In this document: positions 56,201-64,000 of the stretch, in pieces | Layout: each line of letters opens with the position of its first letter | How positions within the stretch are numbered: position 1 is the first letter of the stretch | Made by a program: the position numbers and the translations under genes | The notes under the pieces: model-generated | Database searches by the model: none | What the model was told of the DNA's origin: nothing | The model's input: the letters and a program-made list of their open reading frames with translations, nothing else | Source: Prunella strophiata | Taxonomy: Eukaryota > Chordata > Aves > Passeriformes > Prunellidae | Assembly: GCA_036583965.1 (NCBI GenBank) | Contig: JAZBQD010000017.1 | Span: forward strand, 27,748,385 to 27,812,384 | DNA length: 64,000 bases | Direction of reading: 5' to 3'

Positions 56201-59200
56201 TTACTTGTAATTTACACAGCATACAACTTTTTGGCTCCTTCATACCATATCAACTTTCTGGCATCCTCTGTGCTGGCCAAGGCTTCAATCATTTTGCTTT
56301 TCTCTGCTTCAGAAACTGAAGAGAAGTACATTTTCAGGAGGAATTCCCAGCCATCATCAGACTTGGCTCCAACTGCAAATATGGCTTTCATAACATCACT
56401 AGGCAGACTACAGGGAAAAACAAAAGCAACAAAACAAATAAATACAGGGGATACAAAAATGCTCACCTGAGGAAAGAAGAAAGAAGTCGCAAAATTAAAA
56501 TATTAACTTGAAGGAGATGCCTGTTTTTGGAGCAATTTGATTCTGTAGCAATTGTTAAGATTTGGCATTACTGAATTCATGCCAGTCTAATACTAATACT
56601 TTCAGTCACTAGGAAAAAGCAAATCATTTAGTCACATGAAAACAAAGTAAATTTTACACAAAACTGATAATTTTCTATGGCTCAAAATGCCCATGAATAC
56701 ACAGCAGAATGAATTCTGCATGATAAAAATATGTGCTCTGGCCTTGCCACTAAGTAATCTTCTTTCAGCATGCAGCTCAGGAAATGCAGATGAAAAAAAA
56801 AATTATGGCTGGTTTTGCAGTTAAACTAAATGAGACTGGAGACAAAGTGTAGCACAGTCATCTTTTCACTGTGAAACAGCAATTACTTCTACACATGGAA
56901 TGTGCAGACAGAATCACATTCTTTATCAATACTAAGTCAGTGGTGGTGGCGTGGTGGGATTTTTTTTTTTTATTTGTTTGCTGGTTGGGTGTTTTTCCCA
57001 AGCACAGTGGTGGCAACCTAACAGGAAAGCAGATGGGTAAAAGAAGTGGAAGCTCAGTGTTTGTGGTACCTTATTGTTCCGTTAGACTTCATCCATGTCT
57101 TAAACATCTTAGCAGCAGTTGTTCTACAGTTTCTTATATCATGGGTGCAGGCAAAAGCCAGCAGTGTTGACCGGAGCTCCCGTTCAGACAGGGTCCCATC
57201 ATCTGTCCAGTGCTGTTGATCCATTTTATCTCCAAGCAAGTGATCTATCCTATTCTAAAGGAGAAAAAAGTTAGTAGCAATAGCTAATATCCCTCCCAAG
57301 AGGATTTTCTAGATACAAAATTAGTTTAAAGTAAGGAAAACAAACAAACAAACAAACAAAAAAGTTGAGCTTTCAAACTGTGGAAGCTAAACATAGTAGT
57401 TTTTCATCTATTTATTCCAACTTACACATGCTATTTCTTATCTGTAGGAACAAATATCAGATAAATCAGACCATTTTTCACATAAATCTGAAAGATGGGT
57501 CAGGTTCCATCTTAAACTGCACATGGAAACTGAAGATTCCTCTTTGAGCCATGGCTCAGACTTGCTTGTAATCAGCTTACCATCACAAAGCACTACAACT
57601 TCTGAATGTTTTAACTGCTTTGAACTTCACCAAGTCACAGTAAATACACCTTCATTTAGCACAAAGAAAAAACTTTTGTACATCTATAAGTTGAACACCC
57701 TTCAGTTCCATAGTTCTGTAGCTTGCCAAAACCACAGCTGGATGCCTGATAGCTACAACATCTCAGCTGAAAATTCTGAACTTAAATAAAACTGCATCGA
57801 CACTGCATTGCAAACCAGAGCTTGGGCTTATAGCAGATATGAAACAACTTTGGGTAAATTAAAACACTGCTTTTTTTTGTTATGTTTCCTTAAGCACTCA
57901 CTAATTATCTCTTCCAGCATAAAGAAAAAAGTCTGGTATTTTATCTAATAATTTAATAATTTTCTTATAGACTAAATCCCTCTACTGATGTTTTACACTG
58001 CAAAGCAGCAAAGGTAATTTTAAACCAGTAGATGAATATGGAGAAGAAGCTCCACAACAAGAAGGTAAACAGAGAAATAAGAGACATATACTCATCAAGA
58101 ACTGAACCTACAATATTGGTTTCACTGTCAAGTCTGTAGAACTACATTGTATTACTCTATTACACAACTGGAACAGGACAACGACAACCATCCTTGTGTT
58201 TCTATTTCTACAGAAAACAGTTCCGTTTTTTTCTTGTCTCTCTACAAAACAATTAGATCTATGATCTCTAGCCACTCTACCTTTTAAAAATAACTTTTCT
58301 GTACAAGGAAAGTACATGGAATCTGTTTAACTACATATTTGTACTAAACTGACCTGTATGGGCACTTTAAGATAGTGTCAGACACTACTGCACCACATTC
58401 CCTACAAAACATTTTGGGGCATATGGGCATGGTATGGAAACAGGGGAAGGAGAGGGGAAGAAGCTGGTCCAAAAAATGTAGCATTTTGGTAAGAGACCAT
58501 TAGAAAAAGCTGACAAGACTGGCAACTCTCTAGAAGCCCCATTCAACTTAGTGAAATTAATGAATATGTTCAGCAGTCAACATGCAATAAGAGAATGTAA
58601 CTATAAACAACATTATAGCCAGTTATTTAAAAGTATCATTTATGAAAAACTAAGACATACCATGACTCGTGCTGCCAGTTGTTGTTCACCCTTTTTGTCT
58701 AAAAGGCTGTATATAAGACTAAGCTGAAACAAAGCTTGAGTAAGTGGTGCAGTGCTGCTCTCTTTGTTGAGGTAATCAATCAACTCAAAGGCCTTTTCCA
58801 GAGACTCTCTTCCTAGACTATGGGTCAATGAACACAAACATTAAAATGGATTACAAAACAAAAGCACTCCCTGAAACAAATCAGAAGTGATGCCTTCCAT
58901 CACACTAACAGAGAGGTAAGTGAATAGAGGGGGTGACATAAGAAACAATTTACTTGTAGAAATTTTCATATTTTAACTTCAGCAAGATTACAGCAAAGCA
59001 ACAATGGCCACTAACATGCCTCCAGTTAACAACAATTTAAAATGGGTAAGGAAGTGTGTCAACGATGTCTGAAAATATTTATCACAAATAAGGGTACTCA
59101 GATAGAATAGTAATTTCTGAAGAGACGATCCATAATGTTCCACCTTGCCTGTTTCTGATAGTGGTGGTGAAACACATGAGAGGGCACTAGTAAAAATTTA

Positions 59201-62200
59201 AGAGGGAAATAGCTTACTTTTCTGAAGTGGAGCACTAGAGTACAGGAAAACAGTTAGCAGGCAGATTACCGGACACTAAAGAAAACAGTGTCTTCCAGAA
59301 ATGAAAACCATCATGTGGCTCTCTGTGATCAAAACAAATAGATGATGCTATACAGGAGAGGGAGATAACATCTAGAGCATCAGGGAACAGTTCCAAAAAG
59401 GCTACTGAAGACTGAATTAAACTTCCTCTAAAGCAGTTGTCTCTAAAAACTAAATATGATCTTCTCTGACTTGGAAAAAACTTGAAACACATATTAAATA
59501 TCTTTTCCAGTACAGAAGTCTTACCGTGCAAGGTTGAAGATATTGTTAATCAAATTTGCTCTGTCTTTAGGACTCAGAGCAGTGTGGTTTTTTTTCAAGA
59601 GATCAATCAGTGTTTTCCAGTCTTCAGCATAGTGTACTATGTAATAGCCATTCATGTCCACATTGAATTTTATCCATTCCACCTCTTCTGGAAGTTCAAT
59701 GACAGCTAGTGGACAGGCAATATGTTATCAGCCAAAACAAACATTTAACAACTGTTTGTTCAAATCAAAGTCTATGAAGTAGACTAGTACCAGAGAGACA
59801 GTAAATTCTTTCCAACTATTTTCCCCTACAATGACAAAGGAAAAGCCAGTACTAAGGTTTTAAAAGACAGCTCAAAAATTCCAGGTTGTACTTCCTCATC
59901 CTTCTTCCTACATCTGATTGAATGAACATTATCACAGTCTGCCCCAAGGTGCATCAGTTAATTTTTCTCCTTTTGTCCAGTTGCTCTTTCAAACAGCCCC
60001 ACCTACTGTTCCAAATACAATATTTTCCTACACAATTAAATAAAATAAACATTTCAGTAGAAAGGTACTTCCTAACAATTCAGCAAACTGGCAGATCATC
60101 TTTCACGTAACTTGCTCCCTAAAGAACATGCAGATTGAGGGACTACGTGTATGCACTGTGATGAAAAGCATAGGCTTTTACAAATTTCAAACCTGTGATT
60201 CTGTTCCAGTTGCTGTCATATATTTATACACAAAATGCTACAGGGAACCAATTCTCTGATGATGACAACACCAGCACTACTCTGCTCCAGATCTCTGAAA
60301 TTATTTTGTATGCTGTGTGTCCTCAGCTTCACATCTTAAGTCAAGGGTAGTCTCAGAAAAATCATGTATCTGTAACACTAAAGTAGCTTGCTACCACAGC
60401 TTTTAGTCACATACCTGACTTCTGATCCAGTAAATATGCATTAGTGCAATGAGTGAAGTTGCACTTATTTGTTATGTAAGTGAGAGGAATATGCCACAGG
60501 TAACTGCAAAGGAAAACAAATGTTTACTGACATGTTATATACATATTATCTCCCTTGAATGGTTTGTTTTAATATATGCACTTTTGTATACTAATACTAG
60601 AATCACTGAATGCTGTGTAGAACAATAAAGTATAAATCTCACTTATATAATCGGAAAATGATGAAAGAATAAATGCACAGCATGCACAGAAATTATTTTT
60701 TTAAATCCCACCATGTTGAGAAATGGGTAAATTTTATAGAACAGCCTGGATTCAAAGAGACCTTTTAAGATCATCTAGTTCAGGTCCCCTGCAACGAACA
60801 GGAACATCTTCAAATAGATCATGTTGCTCAGAGTCCCATTCAACCTGGTTCTGAATGTTTTCAGGGATGGGGAATCAACCACCTCTCTGGGCCACCAGTG
60901 CCACTGTTTTACCACTCTTATAATAAAAATACTATTCCTTATATCTAGTCTAAATCTACCCTTTTTTATTTTAAAACCATTATTCTTTGTCCTATCACGA
61001 CAGGACCTGCTAAAAAGTCTGTCCCCATCTTTCCTTTAAGTACTTGAAAGAATGCAGTGAGATCTCCCCAGAGCCTTTTGTTCTCCAGGGTGAACAGCCC
61101 AAACTGTCTGTCTGTCCTTGCACAGCAGAAGTGTAATGTCCATCTGATTGTTTCTGTGAACCTACTCACTCCAACAGGTCCATGTCCTTCCTGTTTTGGG
61201 ACTCCAGAGGTGGATGCAGGGTTCCAGGTGGGCTCTCACCAGAGCAGAGCAGAAGGGTAAAATCCCCTCCCTCCCTGCTGCCCACGCTGCTTTGGATGTG
61301 GCCCAGGATACAACTGGAATTCTGGGCTGTGAATACACACTGCTGGCCTGTTACCACGACTCCCCCCAAGTCCTCCTTTGCAAGGCTGCTCTTGATTTGT
61401 TCATCCCCCAGCCTGCCAGTGGTTGGCCTGACCAAGGACCCACTGCTTGCCCAGATTCCTCTGGATGGCATCCCTTCCCCCATGCACACCAGCTGCACCA
61501 CTCAGCTTGGAGTCATCTACAAATTCTCTGTGGGAGCACCTGATCCCACTGTGTACGTCACCGATGAAGATCTCAAACCGCACAAGTCCCTGACTGAGTA
61601 CACTTTTCCTAGTACTTCTTTCCCAGTTCCAGCATGCTAGGTAGCTAGTCCAAAATCATACAAACAGTAAATCTCTGGCTGCATCAGAAATTCATCCAGT
61701 ATGATTTTTACCTGAGTCCAACATTGTTTTTCTGATCTTTTACAAGTTGTAACTAAAATTAAAAAATTATCCAAGTACAAGACTCAAATTCCAAATCATG
61801 GTATACACTGCATACCACAAAGACTTTCTTAAGTGAACTGCAAGCTGGAAGAATAAATGCTAAGGAGGCTCATAATGATAAGGACTTGGCTATTTAGAAA
61901 AAACCAAATCTGTGTGGGATGAAAGTAGCTGCACATATTAATCTGATTTTAACAGGGATTCCCTCTCTGTATGACTCACATAGAGTACTCTTTTTCTAAA
62001 CCTTTTCATAGTTGGCCCAAATTTACACCAACTAGAAACAGAAAATACTTAGCTTAAAAATCCTTCCCTTCTTCCCTTACCTTTCAACCCCACATTGCTT
62101 TTCTTTCTTCACATAACAAAAATAAAACAGAGCCCTCTAAATTCCTACATTTCAAGAGACAAATTTCTTTCACAGATCTAAGTTTCTGCAAGGTGATGCA

Positions 62201-63128
62201 ATGGACTTAGTTCCTATTTAAACTTCAAACAACTGAATAAAACCAGCAAAATATCAAAAGAATTCACACATATTTTTGTTAGAAGACATTGTTGAGGGTC
62301 ATAAGGTAAGTTACATTTGCAGTAAACAAAATTTTAGAACTACCAACTGCCACATCTTTGCTTCTTCAGTATTTGCATATGTATTTCCTTTTAGGTTTTA
62401 GTACAATGTATATTGCCTCTGTTGTACATTCAGTCATTTGTTGTCATCTAGTAGTGTCATCTTAAAATATCAAAGCCAAGAAAGCATTGATTCTAGCTTC
62501 TCTACCTTCTTGTAGCAAAGCCCAATGTATACAACTGAATTTTGGAAGTTAGAAGCAGAGACTCCAAAGTAGGATAAATGCATCTGTTAACTTCTGTGAA
62601 ACTTCTGCAGCCTGCCTTTCTTCAGAGTCTTGTTAAACACACAAAACTTCCTCAAATGTAAAGAAACCTTTACTTATGAGATCTGCCTTTTGGTATTGAA
62701 AACCAACTCATGGTGTCAAGCTTAAAAGCTTCAGGAAAAGGATGCATGTAAGAAATTCAGATTACAAGCAGTTCACTGATTTTTACCAGTTGCTGCAGTG
62801 GAAATAGACATAGACCTTCAGGCAGATACTAGATGTGTGAAGTTTTGTGCTGTTCTACCTGCCCTCAAAGGAAACAGTAAAAGGCCTCAATGCAAGTCAG
62901 AAAGATCTATAAGCTTTAAGACAGCAGCATGCTTTCAATGGACAAAAGGTATTAAGAAGGTAATAACCTTGCATCTGATGTCCAATTTTCTGGTTCCACA
63001 CGATACAAAAATTTCTCTTGCTGTACTGAAATAATCTTTCCCTTTCGGACAACAGTGACTAAAGGAAATCCTTTATGCACAATCCAAGTCTTCATCATTT
63101 TTTTTACATCTAGTGTTCCATTGGTAAT
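53078..63128 (-). CDS. LNPEP: Leucyl-cystinyl aminopeptidase, C-terminal exons (partial gene)
   Basis: The last nine exons of an M1-family zinc aminopeptidase on the minus strand, all joining in phase with conserved borders. LNPEP (IRAP, oxytocinase) is a type II membrane protein of GLUT4/endosomal vesicles that trims peptide hormones and antigenic peptides. The window holds the end of the catalytic part, the beta-sandwich domain and the helical C-terminal domain. The zinc motif HExxH and GAMEN lie beyond the right edge. LNPEP is favoured over ERAP1/2 by SDASYLWHIPLTYIT, MNGYYIVHYAEDW, SPKDRANLINNIFNLA, LLAWDFVKENW and TIQLNIQWMERNL. No stop or frameshift was seen. Confidence 0.9.
54191..54272 (-). 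CDS. LNPEP: LNPEP exon
   Basis: 82 nt, acceptor TTGTCTTACAG, donor GTTGGT (weak). It encodes FHLGSYTIQNIITWSTSQFA followed by TKAHLLE. Confidence 0.9.
55268..55408 (-). CDS. LNPEP: LNPEP exon
   Basis: 141 nt, acceptor TTTGTCTCCTAG, donor GTAAGG. It encodes LMQNSLEGEIIRSQELSHII and FPGYLLAWDFVKENWEKLTR. Confidence 0.9.
56246..56407 (-). CDS. LNPEP: LNPEP exon
   Basis: 162 nt, acceptor TTTTCCCTGTAG, donor GTATGA. It encodes LPSDVMKAIFAVGAKSDDGW and SEAEKSKMIEALASTEDARK. Confidence 0.9.
57070..57254 (-). CDS. LNPEP: LNPEP exon
   Basis: 185 nt, acceptor TTCTCCTTTAG, donor GTACCA. It encodes QQHWTDDGTLSERELRSTLL and ACTHDIRNCRTTAAKMFKTW. Confidence 0.9.
58661..58817 (-). CDS. LNPEP: LNPEP exon
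   Basis: 157 nt, acceptor TTGACCCATAG, donor GTATGT. It encodes LGRESLEKAFELIDYLNKES and STAPLTQALFQLSLIYSLLD. Confidence 0.9.
59525..59705 (-). CDS. LNPEP: LNPEP exon
   Basis: 181 nt, acceptor CTGTCCACTAG, donor GTAAGA. It encodes VEWIKFNVDMNGYYIVHYAE and LSPKDRANLINNIFNLA. Confidence 0.9.
60415..60503 (-). CDS. LNPEP: LNPEP exon
   Basis: 89 nt, acceptor TTCCTTTGCAG, donor GTATGT. It encodes YLWHIPLTYITNKCNFTHCT and NAYLLDQKS. Confidence 0.9.
60735..61625 (-). mobile_element. CR1 LINE in an LNPEP intron
   Basis: The plus strand starts with a reverse-complemented CR1 3' region (ATCATCTAGTTCAGGTCCCC) and ends in the reverse transcriptase. In the minus frame at 61,401-61,583, FVDDSKLSGA and GRDAIQRNLGK match the CR1 RT active-site block and the sequence after it. 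The copy is 5'-truncated and broken. Confidence 0.85.
61626..62967. other. LNPEP intron
   Basis: AT-rich intron sequence without recognised features. Confidence 0.5.
62968..63128 (-). CDS. LNPEP: LNPEP exon (rightmost in window)
   Basis: 161 nt, acceptor TTGTTTTTACAG, donor GTTATT (weak). It encodes ITNGTLDVKKMMKTWIVHKG, FPLVTVVRKGK and VEPENWTSDA. The codon completed across the splice gives SDASYLWHIP, which supports the unusual donor. Confidence 0.9.
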
Positions 63129-63189
63129 CTGTAAAAACAATCATAACACAAAAAGCAAATGGAGAACTTAACTTTCTTCTTAAGTTACC

Positions 63190-63570
63190 AAATAAGTGGT
63201 TGCATGATTTTGCATCTGTAAACAATCACTTTGACAGTGAACTTGTGAATTTCCCTCTACTCTCTGGGCCCGGCCATCCAGCCAGCTCTTAATCCAGCAA
63301 AGAGTGCACCTGTCCAAGCCATGGGCTGCCAGCTTTTCCAGGAAAATGCTGTGGGAGACAGTAGCAAAGGCTTTGCTGAAGGTGAGGCAGACAACAGCCA
63401 AAGCCTTTCCCTCATCCACCAGGTGGGTCACCTGGTCATAAAAGGAGACCAGGTTGGTCAGGCAGGACCTGTCCCTCCTACATCCATGCTGGCTGGGCCT
63501 GATTTGCTGGCTGTCATGTATGTGCCCTGTAATGGTACTAAAGATGATCTGGTCCATGACCTTCCTTGGC
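63190..63570 (-). mobile_element. CR1 LINE reverse-transcriptase fragment in LNPEP intron
   Basis: A minus-strand frame of about 125 codons retains SQHGCRRDRSCLTNLVSFYD, SKAFATVSHSIFLEKLAAHG and WIKSWLDGRAQRV, the CR1 RT blocks around KAFDTVPH. The active-site DD motif is missing and the element is truncated on both sides. Confidence 0.85.
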
Positions 63571-64000
63571 ATTCAGTTCAGGCCTGTAGTTCCCTGGACC
63601 CTCAGTCCTTCCCCTGTCCTTTCTGCCTTCTCTCCACCCTCCCTTCCTTGGCCTCTCTGACTCCCACAGCCTTGCTGGCTCTAGCCTCCACTCTCTTCTA
63701 TCCAAGCCCTTGCTTTACTGAGCCCTTCATTTTAAAATTAGACACAGCCTTATGCCTGCCTTATAATTTGAGAGCTGCTTGTACAGTCTGCTTTCCTAAA
63801 ATTTCATCACACTTGTTAAAACAGAAGCTATCACAAAGTTACGTTAGTAGTGAGTAACCCAAGACCTCTGTGAGGTTGGATACAGCTATTCCTTGAAAGT
63901 AAATTTTATCCTGAATTTTATTGCTTTCATTCTGGTCTTAACATACTATCCATGTAATTCTAGAAAGGGTATGTCCATTCTGGGTGGACATGCAGGGCAG
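63571..64000. other. LNPEP intron, no recognised feature
   Basis: Continuation of the intron to the window edge. Nothing further was recognised. Confidence 0.45.

Noticed and set aside
63180..63572. 130-codon frame as a host gene
   Set aside because: Its wording is CR1 reverse transcriptase, and it lies in an LNPEP intron.

Overview
The window reads as a piece of a bird nuclear genome, most probably a songbird. The signs are several CR1 LINE fragments with the avian 3' end, avian-type solo LTRs, introns with GT/AG borders, and vertebrate genes. No bacterial operons, CRISPR arrays, tRNAs or rRNAs were seen. The species and chromosome cannot be fixed from the sequence alone. LNPEP lies on the Z chromosome in chicken, so a Z (or W) origin is a reasonable guess.

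Left part (1-13,500): an AT-rich gene-poor stretch with CR1 debris and one LTR leads to an intronless minus-strand gene at 6527-8686. It encodes a TOPORS-like RING protein made of two complete, fused copies of the same unit. Centre-left (17,900-25,700): a plus-strand, multi-exon p21-activated-kinase (PAK)-like gene. Eight catalytic exons join without a break and keep all kinase signature residues. Upstream lie acidic exons that look tandemly duplicated.

Centre (26,000-43,100): LTR and CR1 debris, a second TOPORS-like gene (30,474-31,496, single unit, with one zinc ligand changed from His to Asp), an orphan CpG island (35,465-35,775), and a third TOPORS-like locus (41,035-43,065). The third locus is dead: it has lost its RING and is interrupted by two solo LTRs with clear target-site duplications. 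The segment between the two LTRs is almost identical to the intact 719-residue gene while its flanks are clearly more diverged, which points to gene conversion.

Right part (44,440-64,000): a complete five-exon minus-strand acrosin (ACR) gene with catalytic triad and signal peptide, but with Ser where trypsin-like acrosins have Asp in the S1 pocket. After a gene-poor stretch come the last nine exons of LNPEP (minus strand). Its catalytic exons lie beyond the right edge. CR1 pieces sit in its introns.

The genes do not form one pathway. Acrosin is a sperm protease. The TOPORS-like loci have TGATGTCA-type (CRE-like) sites upstream, so a testis-expressed set is possible but unproven.
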